The notes under the pieces: generated by a model
The model's input: only the letters and a program-made list of their open reading frames with translations
Databases searched by the model: none
What the model was told of the DNA's origin: nothing
Translations under genes and position numbers: made by a program
Source of the DNA: Micromussa lordhowensis
Taxonomy: Eukaryota; Cnidaria; Anthozoa; Scleractinia; Lobophylliidae
Length of the DNA stretch: 64,000 bases
Direction: 5' to 3'
NCBI GenBank assembly: GCA_964020085.1
Contig: CAXHUQ010000776.1
Span: 48,201 to 112,200, forward strand
Shown here: one piece after another, positions 1-10,947 of the stretch
Numbering within the stretch: the first letter of the stretch is position 1
Layout: each line of letters starts with the position of its first letter

Positions 1-2
1 TT

Positions 3-869
3 CCTGGCATAGACGCACAATTTCAAGCAGATCTGGTCGATGTACAAAATTTAAGCCGATTCAACAAAGGTTACAAATATCTACTGACGTGTATAGACAT
101 CTTCAGCAAGCATGCCTGGGTCGTGCCTTTAAAGACAAAGCAGGGGCAAGAACTAGTCAAGGCCTTTCAGACGATTTTATCGTCTGGTCGTAAACCAATC
201 AAGCTTCAAACGGACCAGGGCACAGAATTTCTTAATCGTGTGTTTCAGAAATTCCTACGTGAAAATAACATTGACTTTTTTACAGTCAACTCTGGGCTCA
301 AAGCGTCGGTAGTAGAACGTTTCAACCGTACGTTTAAGAACAAGACGTACAAGTACTTCACAGCTAAAAACACTCTTAGTTATATCGATATCTTACCTAA
401 GGTGGTAAAATCCTACAATAACACTTACCATCGGAGCATTAAAATGAAACCGAGCCAGGTGACTAAATCCAATGAAGCCAAGGTGTGGGACACACTGTAT
501 AGCAACGACGTTGACAAGCATGTGCGATATAAATTTCAAGTGGGAGATCGCGTAAGGATCAGCAAAGTGAAGCGAATGTTTGAAAAGTCTTACCTTCCCA
601 ATTTCACGGAAGAAATGTTTACAGTGTACAAACGATTTGCGCGCCAAGTGCCTGTTTACAAATTGAAAGATGATGCCGGAGAGATTCTAGACGGAACATT
701 CTACGAAGCGGAATTACAGAAAGTAATCAAGGAGGATGATGTTTATCGGGTTGAAAAAGTTTTGCGCCAACGAAAACGCAAAGGAGTAGTGGAATATTTT
801 GTAAAATGGAAAGGGTACCCAGACAAGTTTAATAGCTGGGTTGCTGAAAGCGATATTTCGAGATTGTAA
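3..869 (+). CDS. Polinton/Maverick-type integrase with C-terminal chromodomain, 5'-truncated by window start
   Basis: This is a retroviral-type DDE integrase that inserts double-stranded transposon or virus DNA. The frame is open from base 3. Catalytic residues can be seen as D in FQADLVD, D in TDQGTEF and E in VVERFNRTF. A chromodomain closes the protein (YRVEKVLRQ, EYFVKWKGYP, FNSWVAESDI), and the stop is at 867-869. Known relatives are the Polinton integrases annotated in animals as transposon-derived protein F54H12.3-like. AATAAA follows the stop within about 30 bp. The complete version of the gene is in the other arm at 44155-45249. No other Polinton gene is visible downstream in this arm, so it is a fragment of a larger element. 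The visible frame has no breaks. Confidence 0.85.
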   Translation, partial: PGIDAQFQADLVDVQNLSRFNKGYKYLLTCIDIFSKHAWVVPLKTKQGQELVKAFQTILSSGRKPIKLQTDQGTEFLNRVFQKFLRENNIDFFTVNSGLKASVVERFNRTFKNKTYKYFTAKNTLSYIDILPKVVKSYNNTYHRSIKMKPSQVTKSNEAKVWDTLYSNDVDKHVRYKFQVGDRVRISKVKRMFEKSYLPNFTEEMFTVYKRFARQVPVYKLKDDAGEILDGTFYEAELQKVIKEDDVYRVEKVLRQRKRKGVVEYFVKWKGYPDKFNSWVAESDISRL

Positions 870-3065
870 TATGAAGGCTTTGTGTATGATAAATAAAAGA
901 ATGTGAAATAAAAAATGATTGTTGCGTCGTTTCTTTTAAATTAAAAACACATACAGTAAAACATTTTATCACAAGATACGATGGAGGTAACACAGTTCTA
1001 CTTACATCTTCCTAGCAATGCCAGCCTCGATAAATTCATTGGTTTTTAATGAAACAATTATTCCACTCGCCCTTGTTGGATAATCGTATGTAAGACTAAA
1101 TGCGACTTGTCCCCTGGTGTTACGTTCAGGTCAATCATTACTTCCATTATACTTATCTGGGTTTGATAACTTCACGGCCTCACTGCGCACCCTGTGATGC
1201 AGTATTCACTTGAATAATGTTCAATATATTTCGCCGAGTGGAGGTCTGCGTCTGGTGACCGACAAAAAACAAGAAGTTTCTTTTATTACTTCCATTATAC
1301 TTATCTGGGTTTGATAACTTCACGGCCTCACTGCGCACCCTGTGATGCAGTATTCAATGTATTTCACTTTTGTCACAATTTCAGTCACTTTTGTTAAGCT
1401 TTGTTTGATTTTGTTTTTCTTTGTTTGACTTCAGTCGTTTTTTATGTTAGGAAGAACAGGGTAACTCGTCACCCATAAACTAGAAGATCAGCTACGGAAT
1501 CTTGGATCCTAAAGACTGAACCAAAACCACAAAACAATTACAAGCGTTTCCGGTAAGAACAAAAAAGTGGCACACGAGGCGATAGCCGAGTGTGTCACTG
1601 ATGTTCTTACCACATTTTGACGTCTTCTGTGATCTATTACTGAATCAGACGCACGGCAACATGGAATCTATTTGTTTTATATAATAACGAAAAGCCTTTT
1701 TTGTTTCTAAATATTTCAACATAACGCGAAAGCCGGCCTTTTGCCCCGCCTTTGCACGAAAAAAAGCCATTTGACGTGATCTATGATATACAAAATGAAA
1801 CAATTTCATTGGTTGCTATGCGTAGCAAAGAATTGTGATTGGTCGAGAAAAATCACGCCACTGTCAAACTTGACTCGAGCGTCGCTTCTCGTGGAATGAA
1901 AACTTACAGCGAAAGCAGAATTGAACTGCGAAAATCTACAATATCTATTTTATATCTTGAAGAAAATGCTGGATACGTCTAGTCAGTTTTTGTCATCAGA
2001 GCAGCCCAGTGAGCCGAAGAGCTTGGATGTTGCCTTGAATATTGCAGGAGTTGAAAAAATACTCTCGGAAAACTTGAGATTGCGGTCAACCCGGAGGCCA
2101 TTCAAGTTTTGAACGCAAAAGAGCGCCAGTGACGGTGGAAATCTGTGTCCTCTGTGGTCGGTGATTCTCAAATCAGTTTGAAATAGTGTCGGAGACACCT
2201 TTTAGCTGCGATACAGTTGGCCGTGAGCTGTAGTGAGCTGTACTTTGCTCGCTGCTGTGCCCTGAAACGGACTGGGACATTCGCATCGGAAAACAAGGTT
2301 AAGTTATGTCTTTATTTTGATGTTTGATGTTTCGCAATTCCCGACATCAATCAGTGTGTCAACAATTATTTTGAGAGTGAGAAAAGTTGAATTTATTAAA
2401 TTAATTAATGTCACAAACATTTTGTTCATTGGGTTTGTTAAATTCGAGAAAAAGTAAAGGTTTTCGGCTTACCAATCTCGCTCGACTGCCGACTGCTCGA
2501 GTATTTTTTCTGAGCCATTTTCTAAAAGAGAAACGGCTTTATCTTTCTTCTTCCTGCTAGACGATACTTGTCGTACCTGTTCAATGCCTCTACAATACCT
2601 TTTTTGTACATATCTTTTGCTCAATCATGTAAAATATTATCTAAATTCTCAAAACTTTCAGCCATTTTAAAACACAGAGGGAAGAGCTTTTTAATGATGA
2701 CGTCAATCGTGCATCTGTCCTCTAATAGATCATAGGCGAGAACCAATCGAAATGCGAGAATAACTTGGGTTATTATATAATCTCTGATAAAGCACGCTGT
2801 TTCAGCCAATCAGAGCGCGCGTTATATGGAAACTTTATTATAATACATGTTTATTATATAGGTTTAATTATCCATTTTTTATTAAAATATTCTTTCTTTT
2901 TTTTGAATCAACAAGTACATCATACTAATCTTAAACTATCCTTTTAATTCTCACTTTGTCACGTTCCATTTACATTCCGTTGTTACTAGCATAATTATAA
3001 TTTTTTCCTATTTATAAATTCAACTTGTAACGCTTTGAACATTAATTAACTGAAGATGACAGAAG

Positions 3066-3099
<34 letters not shown>

Positions 3100-3240
3100 G
3101 TTGTCGTTTTCTTTAAAGTATTTCATACTTAATTTTAATTTTGGCTTTAAACCCCTCGATTTTAGGAGGGGTTTGACTTCTTCTGCAGTCCCACAAGAAC
3201 AATTTTCCAATAATTATGAAGTAATTTAATAGATCAAGTA
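870..3240. other. Non-coding repeat-rich stretch downstream of integrase
   Basis: Apart from the 72-bp repeat pair I find no coding sequence. Short open frames such as 1921-2112 recur in the other arm (42907-43098) only because the DNA is duplicated, and they resemble no family I know. A 40-bp motif at about 1043-1085 recurs at 43939-43980 and 48937-48976, so it belongs to a dispersed repeat. Confidence 0.6.
1137..1356. repeat. Pair of identical 72-bp direct repeats
   Basis: Bases 1137-1208 and 1285-1356 are identical 72-bp copies separated by a 76-bp spacer. The same arrangement occurs inverted in arm A' at about 43667-43884, where one copy has gained a single C. The duplication therefore predates the split of the arms. 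No function is evident. Confidence 0.85.
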
Positions 3241-3282
3241 AAGGGCATTTTTCCGACAATACCCCAAATAATTAACAATTAT

Positions 3283-3957
3283 TCACCGAAGTGGAGGTGA
3301 ATAGTGGTGGATATTTACCGAGCCGCGACATCCCAATATCACCTTGACGGTGATATTGGGATGTTGAGCCTTTCTGGAAACAAGTAGAGAATAGTAGAGA
3401 ATAGTAATTCTTTTGATCGCGTACCTCAGCTGTGAGGGAATAGAGTGTCTGAGACCAGCCCACTGAAGAAAGTTGGTTTTGTTTATATTGTTCGAGAGAT
3501 GAGTGAAGGCAACGTTTATATCCCGGTCAAAAAGAAGATCATGCGTGTACGTGATTCCTGCCTCGCGGTAATTTTTGAAATAGACCGGTTTGTTATCTAT
3601 TTTTATTTCTTTATTGTTCCAAATAATGTTTTTATAATCCTTTTCTTCAGCAAAGGTATCGCGAAATTCTGACCACCATTGCAGAAGTTCGTAGTAGAAT
3701 GGACAGGGTAATTTAAAATCTTTGACATCAAAGTTACAGCTGAGAAAGAAGATGCCCCCAACGTGCTCTAAAAGATAAAGAAAATATCTCTTCCATGTAG
3801 CACTTGAATCATTAAATACTCTCTGTAGCCATCCTAGCCTCAAAGATCTAATCATGCAATCAACATCAATCATTTTTAAACCGCCCCTCTCATAATCATT
3901 TATTGCAGACACACGAGTTACTTTATCTACACCGTTCCAAAGAAACTTGAAGAGCAA
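3283..3957 (-). pseudogene. L1/Tx1-like LINE reverse transcriptase C-terminal fragment
   Basis: The 224-residue frame has the typical C-terminal region of L1-clade ORF2 proteins (FKFLWNGVDKV, ERGGLKMIDV, LRLGWLQRVF, FYYELLQWWSEFR, IIWNNKEIKIDNKPVYFKN). It continues, after a stop/frame break at 3958-3978, the L1-like half of the frame at 3978-4577. The end of the frame runs into a perfect short hairpin at 3327-3365. It is a dead 5'-truncated retrotransposon piece. The same fragment is at 41062-41736 in arm A'. Confidence 0.8.
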
Positions 3958-3977
3958 TCGATTCAGTTCACTTACTA

Positions 3978-4577
3978 CTACTTCTTTTGGTGTTGGTAAT
4001 ACAGAGCAAACATAAACAAAACTTCGAGATCAAGAAGGATTTGATTCTTGTTACTTTTCCATAAAGAGATAGGCCTCTCGAGGACCATAAGCTTTTTGAT
4101 ACTGTCAAGCCTTTCAATAAAATTCTTTTCTTTTAGAAGTTTCGGATCGTATGTGAAATAAACTCTTAAAGCTTTGATCGGGGTTTTGGGCCACTTGATG
4201 CTAAAAAGTTCTTCCATTTTTCCTCTAAATGAACCAATCCACATGCCTTCCGTTTTTGAGGAATTGATATTGAGGCCAGAAATATTTTTAAAAATCTCAT
4301 TCCATAGTCTTACCCCAAGTCGAGAGAATGAACGCCTTTGCATTTCCAGTCTAGAGTTTTGAACATAAAGGTTCCCAGAGGTGGATGATCGTGTATTATA
4401 CGAATGAATGCTGGATGTTTCCTTAAATAAATGCAACATGTTGATTTGTGCATTGTTACTATTGATGTCGTACATTAAACTGGCTACATATTCATGATAT
4501 AGAAATGTTATGGGAAGAACGTTAGCTTCAAGAAATAAAGGAATTGCATGATCACGAATATCTGCGAAAAACAACAA
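3978..4577 (-). pseudogene. Chimeric LINE fragment: CR1/jockey-like C-terminus fused in frame to L1-like segment
   Basis: The first half of this 199-residue frame looks like the terminal domain of CR1/L2/jockey-like LINE ORF2 proteins (DIRDHAIPLFLEANVLP, IHSYNTRSSTSGNLYV, RRSFSRLGVRLWNEIF). The second half (INSSKTEGMWIGSFRGK, IKWPKTPIKALRVYFTYD) is L1-clade sequence from between the RT core and the FLWNG region. The join falls near residue 102. Upstream, the CR1-like reading frame remains open back to about 4640. The simplest reading is that an L1-like copy, truncated at its 5' end, landed inside an older LINE and happened to keep frame. Arm A' has the same junction at 40436-41041, with a 6-bp insertion. 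Confidence 0.7.
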
Positions 4578-4601
4578 ACGAAAAGCTCTTTTCTGGAGAA
4601 T

Positions 4602-4800
4602 TAGTAACTCAATGGGCTTAAAAATTCCAACTGGCGGGAGGCAGACAAGTCAGCTATCATGCTAGCATGACCCAGGAGTTGAACTAGGGTCTACCGAGAA
4701 ACAACTCCAGCTAAGTGATCAGTGGGGAACCCGCGACCTCCGAATTTCAAGTCCGGCACCCTAACTGGCCACTAGCCCACGCTGCCTCCCCCCCCTGCGT
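4602..4800 (-). mobile_element. tRNA-derived SINE
   Basis: On the minus strand the head reads like a tRNA gene (GGCTAGTGGCCAGTTAGGG, then GGAGGTCGCGGGTTC as box B). It is followed by a body ending beside the LINE fragment. The plus-oriented copy in arm A' is at about 40215-40390. The 3' boundary is uncertain because it abuts the LINE frame directly. Confidence 0.65.
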
Positions 4801-4811
4801 TAATGAGAATA

Positions 4812-4940
4812 CAGTGGAATCCCGATTTCTCGATCGAACCTCCCGATAACTCGAACCAAAAGTTGTCCCCCCCCCCCCCCCCAGTCGAACACTGCAATTT
4901 TACCCCCGATTTCTCGAACCCTCCGATTTTTCGAACCAAT
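4812..4940. mobile_element. pogo/Tigger-like MITE, right end missing
   Basis: It begins CAGTGGAATCCCGATTTCTC after a TA, the same terminus as the complete copy at 18660-18819. It has a long poly-C run in the middle and lacks the mirrored right terminus. The arm A' copy is at about 40080-40205 with a shorter homopolymer. Confidence 0.65.
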
Positions 4941-6540
4941 ATAACGCGCGCTCTGATTGGCTTATAATAGGGCATTATTCTCCCGTAATGCCCACGGGCC
5001 GATTACGGGCCTGCAAAAGCCAAGCAAACATCTCGGATTTGCATTTTACTAAAGTTAAACGTACACGATAGATCAATTTATCATACCGAATTTAGTAAAT
5101 ATGCGAAGAAAAATCCGTTGCAAACCCGTGAAAATATTGGACCCAAAACTTACCAATTTTCACAAAGAAATGTATACCCAGGGGGCAATGTTTGCATCTT
5201 TGTTAAACACAGCTATGTGTTAATTAGGCCTCGTCAACGCTAATTTGAAAACGAAGCTTTATTTCGACGGTTAGGCCTTCCGTCCACAGTAATCCATCAC
5301 GAAAACGGAGCCTTTCGAAAACGCTCTTTAAACGATACGAATTTGAAAACGCCAGCTTTGCGTTTTAGAGTGCATGGAAAACATTTTGGAAACGGAGCTT
5401 TTCGAAAACGATTGCGTCAAGCTGCGTCAAGATAATCATGCTTGTGATTTCTTTCCTGCCCGAGTTGTCCTCAAACACAAATCCAAAGTTACCTGTGATG
5501 GTTGCGTTTTCAAATTTCTTTGGCGTAGTTTGGTCGGGGGCTTCCACATTCTTGCACGTACTTCAAGTATGCCAAGCTTGTATTGAACTTATGCAAATTT
5601 GTGGTCTGTTTGGTCTGGTGACCTCTTTCTCTACACGATCAACAAGAAGCCATTTCTCAGAAGGAAATAGTGTTTCTATTCCGGAGAAAGGCTGAGAAAG
5701 GCTGGGGTTTTGATATCTTGCGCACGAGAAGTTCCGAAGTGAGGGGGAATTTGTGCTAACGGGTCGCTTTGCGCCGCACTGATTTGCTCAGTTGCCAGAG
5801 CCTGGGGCTTTTCGCCCAGACGAGGTGTAGTACTGAACCTGTTGTAAAAGAGAAAGGGCTAATTAATTTAAGTTGTCTAGAAATATATCAGTTATTACAG
5901 TCAACACACTTCGAAATGTAGCTACGGGGGGGGGGAGGGGGGCACTCCCTAATATCGGCCATAGGTATGTCCAGCCTCAAAGGGAATGGTTTTAGACATG
6001 CATATCGATATCAATTTTGGTCATTTTGGTCATAAACTGGGTATGGTTTCATACACTCGTCTTGAATTAGGTATGCTTTTTAGAAGCATACTTTTTTATC
6101 AATTAAAGCCATTCACAATACCTTTAACATCATTCTGGTCTGAAACAGGGTATTAATTTAAGCAAAGGTCAGATCATAAATAGGTTAGAAAATCGCAGAT
6201 TTTTGTCTTAAATAAGGTTAGTGTTTCGGGAAGCGGGCCTCACAACAAATTCAAACAGTTGTACAATTATTCTTCTGCTTTCGCTTGAATATTATGAAGT
6301 TAAAATACAAATACTATCGGTGTTTTCGTGGAAACCAGCTCTTGAAATGCCGCGGTATATCAAACTACAAATCTTCTTACTTTTAAAAAGTGCGTTCTTA
6401 GAAGGAAAGCTACTCGGACTGTGGCGGAAAATTTGACAAATTCGACTAAATCCGGAATATGTCGACACCTACGATATAAAGAAAACCTTATACGAAAGCA
6501 ATATTGTACCTATTTTGCAATGTACCAATGGAATTTTAGT
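4941..6540. other. Repeat-derived spacer in arm A
   Basis: I see no gene. Around 5225-5420 short motifs built on GAAAACG repeat in both orientations, and around 5930-6210 there is a dispersed repeat beginning GGCACTCCCTAATATCGG. Both recur in arm A' (about 38820-39790). A loosely similar repeat is at 54940-55080. Confidence 0.5.
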
Positions 6541-6568
6541 CTTCTTCAAATTTAATGGTAAATTTGAT

Positions 6569-6780
6569 GCTGTCTTCATCTTCACTTTTAGGTACGATAT
6601 TGTAGGGAAGATGAGCCTTTAGAATGCGGGGACTTGACAGAGCGTCGAAGTCAGGACACTCCTCAACTGGATTGATTGACGACCATTAGGAACGGAATTC
6701 GTTTAGTAATGTGGTCACTTGTGACTTGTCCTTCATTAAAAACTGAATCTGCCAGACAATTTCTTGAACCCACGTTGTCC
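6569..6780 (-). pseudogene. Sulfotransferase exon 2 fragment (SULT-a remnant, arm A)
   Basis: On the minus strand an acceptor (TTTAG) is followed by GGACAACGTGGG and codons for TTW, then a sequence homologous to SULT exon 2 that includes SSPRILKAHLPYNIVPK. Homology ends after residues EDS, so the 3'-phosphate binding part (RNPKD) is absent. This arm has a short insertion just after the VWQI codons that breaks frame, whereas the copy at 38266-38475 reads through. It lies on the same strand as the isolated exon 1 at 12572-12752, so the two probably belonged to one SULT gene. No exon 3 or 4 is found further left. Confidence 0.8.
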
Positions 6781-7620
6781 CTAAACGAAATGATGTTAAA
6801 TTTAGTATGTAATAAAACTGAATTACAGTTTTAAAATTGCAAAGACACGAATGATCATCGCCCCAGATTCGTCGCGTAAGATTTTAAACTTAAATTTATC
6901 TCCGACATAATTTTTTATCACATAAATTATTAACGGTGTACTGAAAAAGCTCAATAGAAATTATAAAATTAAGTTTTCGGACATAGGAAAGTCGATCCCC
7001 CGAAAGTAACGTCAAAAGAATGCGACCGCTAATAAATCCCGAAAGTAGCGACCCCCCTCCACCCTTTAAGCAGCCTTGAAGAAAAAAAAATACATAGTGT
7101 TTTTACTTTTACTAAGGCCTACTTACATGCAACAGCAGGACAAATTCTATTTTTTAAGCCTTGCCGAGCTATTTTTGATTGTTTTGGACACTTCAGTGCT
7201 CTTAAATAGACTACTGAACAACAATCAACAATTACAGTACGAGACAACCCTGTATTTTGTATCTGCAACCTAAATCCCTTCCCTTCGACATGTTGGTTGA
7301 TAATTTTTTTTTATCACAAAGCATTAACGAGAGAGAAACGAAATAAAATTTCTTATAAATAAGCGTTAAAATACAACGCTTACTAATTCCTGATTTTGTT
7401 CATTCCACATTTTTAACTTTCTAGACTCCGTTTATTAGTAGTGGTATGAATGTCTAGTATAGGCCTACCATAGATACTACCACATCCGTTGACGAAAGTT
7501 CATTGTCATACAAGTGAATATATGAAAGATCATATCTTTGAACTGCGGCGAAAGATATGAAGACATGATTGAGCATCGCAGTGAAACACACAACTTGAGC
7601 AGTTGTGAAATTAAAGCCTG

Positions 7621-7715
7621 ATAAAAACTTCAGGCCTGAAAGGGATTCGAACCCATGACCTCTACGTTACCGGTGTAGTGCTCTGAACTGAGCTATCGAG
7701 CCATCTGGGAGCTGG
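7621..7715 (-). mobile_element. tRNA-derived SINE head
   Basis: The minus strand reads GGCTCGATAGCTCAGTT (box A) and GGTCATGGGTTCGAATCC (box B), a tRNA-like head. In arm A' the same element is at about 37337-37430 on the plus strand. The anticodon stem is imperfect, so this is not a functional tRNA gene. A partial relative (box B plus tail) is at about 7898-7960. Confidence 0.7.
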
Positions 7716-8262
7716 AGTCCGTTTCGCGAAAGCCCCGGAAATGTTTCTGTAATCATAAGGTTTGACATTTTGCTACGACTTTCCGGGGGAAACACTTTTC
7801 AGGACTCCTTCGCGAGAAATGGGCCCCTGGTCACATTGTGAGTTCGTAATATACCCTTACATGGTGAAGAATACAAATGAATATGTACATGGGCTATGGA
7901 GGTCATGGGTTCAAATCCCGTTCAAGGCTGAACTTTTTCAAATATGGCAAGGATTTCAAGGCATGTGTCACAAATATCAAATTTTGGAGAGTACTAGTTA
8001 CCCTCACTGAGAGTCAAATCCTAGACAATGTTTTGCCATGTGGTATATTTTTACTACCGCCTATAAGACTCTGGGCACGTCTGTACCTCGTTTAGGTGTC
8101 ATTACGTCAGAGCTTTGAGGTTTTCGATGGGGTCCGCCATGTGCTCGTTGTAGTCTTGGATTGTTGTGTTCATTAAAGTTTAGTACTAAACAGCCAAATA
8201 CTGGGGTGTTTAGCATTCTGGTTTTGTTTTTCCTCTTAAGAATGAGCAGTTCTTGCATATGT

Positions 8263-9430
8263 TTGATAGCACTGCAGTTTCACATTGAAGCTGCTAATCG
8301 AAATGGCTTCACCAATCCTGAATGTACATCCAGACAATGTGTTTGGAACGTTCCAGTGGAAAGGACCTCTTTACACCAAACAAGAATTTGTGATATGGAT
8401 AGTTAAAAAAGTATTGTCTGTTTAAAAGAGAGGTCAAGCTTTTCCTGTGGCGATCATTTTAATAATTATTGTAACCTTTTCTATGGGCTATGTATTTAGA
8501 ATTTGAGAACAAAATAATGTTAATGTTAAGGTTGTTGTCGTTCAAGGTTGTCGTTCAAAGGTTGTTGTCATTTGGGTATTGTTATGAAAGCAATAATTTA
8601 TTTGTTTTAGAGCCATGCAGACCTGCTGTCGATGGGAGACGATGCCTTGTTCAACCAGTTGAAAAGAAACACTGAGCAACAAAGCGACCAAGCAAAAAGA
8701 CAAATGCTGTACAACAGTTTACAAGATGTACTTCCACATTCAAGCTTTTCTTCAAGCTGTTTTTAATGATGCAGAGCATAAGGAGGAACCACTAAGACCA
8801 CTGTCTGCCACAGAAGGCACTACTGGCACCGTTTTGAGTGAAAAAGTACCAATACATGTAAATGATTTTGAACCAATGAGACCACTGTGTGCCACAGAGG
8901 ACACTAGTAGCACTATTTTGGGTGAACACGAAATACATGCAAATGATTGTGAGTGAGATATTTAGCGAACAAGAAATCCATGACATTGAGATACTAGCTA
9001 CAGGTGAATCACTAACATCACCAATTGCCTGGAAGACACATAGAAGGGGCAGGAGCAGTGCATCAAAATTCCACCGAGTATTTACAAAAGTTGAAGCAAT
9101 GAAAAAATCAGACAAAAACAAGTGCTCAGGAACAGAAGCCCAAAAACTATTTCACAGCTAGTAGGTCACAGCTAGTTACTGTAGTTAGGTACACAAACGC
9201 ACCACCTGAAAAATATCTTTGACAATAATCACAGCGATACCAGCTATCGTGAATGTGGTCTTATTATCAACGATACTAAACAATGCTTACGGGCTTCCCC
9301 TAACTTAATTGTAGAATATTCCTGTTGTGGAAAAGGAGTCTTAGAAATCAAGTGCAATTACTCTATTGTGGATGAAAATCCTACTCATTTACCATACCCA
9401 ATTTATAGTAATCGGCAGGTAACCTCGATA
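8263..9430 (+). pseudogene. Decayed YqaJ-like nuclease gene of a DNA transposon (arm A)
   Basis: A string of short frames, broken by stops and frameshifts, resembles eukaryotic YqaJ-domain (lambda-exonuclease-like, PD-(D/E)xK) proteins. Around 8290-8345 is a segment reading AANRNGFTNPECTSRQCVWN, around 8889-9161 a basic linker, and around 9245-9380 the nuclease core (RECGLIIND, LRASPNLIV, then SCCGKGVLEIKC). The family's ASPDG is altered to ASPNL, so an expected catalytic acid is lost, while the ExK pair is still present here. Such nucleases accompany transposases in ISL2EU-type transposons, and a THAP gene lies next to it. It could instead be a host-derived YqaJ fragment. Confidence 0.55.
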
Positions 9431-9611
9431 CCTTAGAGAAAAAAGCATCATTAGTTTCTGTCTTACAGCGTGTAAAATATTAATAACTGTTTACTTGAAA
9501 TGTTTGCATCATACCAACCTGGCACAATGAGTCAGTTGCTGGATCATGCAGCTGTGACATTTTGAATAACTCATAAGACAAGGCTAGTCTTACTAATAAA
9601 TTGATAGCAAA

Positions 9612-9884
9612 TTAAAGCAGTGAAACCAGTTTCTGGAAACCACAATGTGTTGTGTTTAATTCTTTGGGGTTTTGCCTGTTAATAACCTTGGCACATCGAA
9701 TACGTGCCTCGTTGTTCTTGCGTTCCGTCGGAAAGGCAAACAGTTTGAACGGTGGCTCACAGTCGCATCCGTATTTTTCACGAATACACTTGTGCACTTT
9801 ACACATAGAGGACGACCATTTGTTTAGCCTCTTTCCGCTGTTCGGACAACCTACAACGGTATAAGACCGGTGCCCGAACCCCAT
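9612..9884 (-). CDS. THAP-type zinc-finger protein, 90 aa, transposon-derived
   Basis: The frame starting MGFGHRSYTVVGCPNSG carries a C2CH THAP-like pattern: CPNSGKRLNKW, CKVHKC, CDCEPPFKLFAFPTE, then KNNEARIRCAKVINR. THAP domains bind DNA and are common in P-element, Harbinger and ISL2EU transposons. I chose the start at 9884 because the longer open frame up to 10088 reads through repeat sequence. The usual R-x-x-W tryptophan is Cys here (RIRCAK), but Trp in the other arm (RIRWAK). The gene points toward the YqaJ-like remnant. The protein is short and may need a further exon. This arm's copy is unbroken. Confidence 0.6.
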   Translation of the reverse strand: MGFGHRSYTVVGCPNSGKRLNKWSSSMCKVHKCIREKYGCDCEPPFKLFAFPTERKNNEARIRCAKVINRQNPKELNTTHCGFQKLVSLL

Positions 9885-10019
9885 TACTAAAATTTGATAA
9901 GTGATTGAACTACGCATCCAACATGGCAGGCAAGCATTTCCGAGTTGGTGGTCACTTAACCTATCCGATAATGCATTGCGCGCGCACCGGATGTCTGAAA
10001 CTCTTGACGCTCGTCTTGG

Positions 10020-10240
10020 TGCTACTCCTGGGGCGCTTTCCGTTCGACCAAATATTTCGTAAATTCGGGGGTGGGGGGACGAATGCAACAGACATTTTCC
10101 GGAACTTCATTCCGAAATTTTGGGTGTACTTCGAGAGGTTGGCCTAAAATTCCGGAAAATTGGGTTCCATTCGACCATTCCTGTTCGGCCCAGTTTCTCC
10201 GGCCTCTGAAATAGAACTCAACATGCTTCTAGTTCTATCT
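10020..10240. repeat. Dispersed MITE-like repeat (TTTCCGTTCGACC family)
   Basis: Motifs such as GCTTTCCGTTCGACCAAATA and GGAACATT/TTCCGG-rich segments are shared with 12090-12290, 34110-34350 and 34600-34775. All four copies differ in their interiors. I cannot define clean termini or target duplications. Confidence 0.5.
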
Positions 10241-10440
10241 GACAGACGACTTTAATCGCTTACTCGACATTATTGCATTGGAGTGCCCACAACAAGCTTT
10301 AGGAAGTAGTACGAAAATACATGTGCGCTACGTGTAATGTGGGCATAGTCGCACGAGTGAAAAGCTAGTGAGTTTGCCTCGTCATTCGAAAGTGTCTCTT
10401 GAGTTATCGTTCCCTCAATTTAACACCGTTTGTTTAAACT

Positions 10441-10944
10441 TCAGAGTCGTCGAGCGAACCCAAAGCAAACTAGACGCATATTTGCGTTCACTCGGGCTTT
10501 ATGTTTGGGAGATACTCTGGTTTTTTGGACGTAGTTTCGCAAGGATTTATCTTGTAATTGTTTCTGTATCGGTATGTTGAAAATGCAGGGTTATTACTTA
10601 TGTATACAAGCAGAAGTTTGAAAACATAGTTGTTATGTAGGCTGAAGACATGTTCCTGGGCTTGGTCAAAATGTTAGGAGTTATCTCTTTTTTCATTTTT
10701 ATGCGAAAGTTCAGCGTAGCGTGACATATTGCATATATTGTTACATCTACGCGAAAACGTGACTCTTGCTTGCAGCATATGGAGGTGTTGCATTCGGCCG
10801 CCTGTGATTAATATAGAATTAATCTAACATACAACTTAAAGGTAACCGGAAGGTAAAGTAAGTGAAGTTAACTTAAAGCAAAGTGGAGTGTTTATCAGAA
10901 GCAAACCTAAGCGCGGAGTTACTGCTTACATAATCATTCTGGAC
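10441..10944. other. Unique intergenic sequence after arm A
   Basis: Past the end of the inverted duplication I see no convincing coding sequence, tRNA or mobile element termini. The 70-codon frame at 10368-10580 crosses the arm boundary and looks spurious. Confidence 0.5.
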
Positions 10945-10947
10945 TCA

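Larger units (their letters stand above)
1..10440. repeat. Arm A of large inverted duplication
   Basis: This segment is repeated in reverse complement at 34340-45024. Matching landmarks in both arms are the integrase, a duplicated 72-bp block, the chimeric LINE, a tRNA-derived SINE, a sulfotransferase exon 2 fragment, the YqaJ-like remnant and the THAP gene. The outer part (integrase) is nearly identical, with two amino-acid differences over 248 codons. The inner part (about 8.2-10.4 kb) is more diverged and has several indels. The arm begins before the window, so its true length is unknown. Homology stops near 10440, where unrelated MITE sequence follows. Confidence 0.95.
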
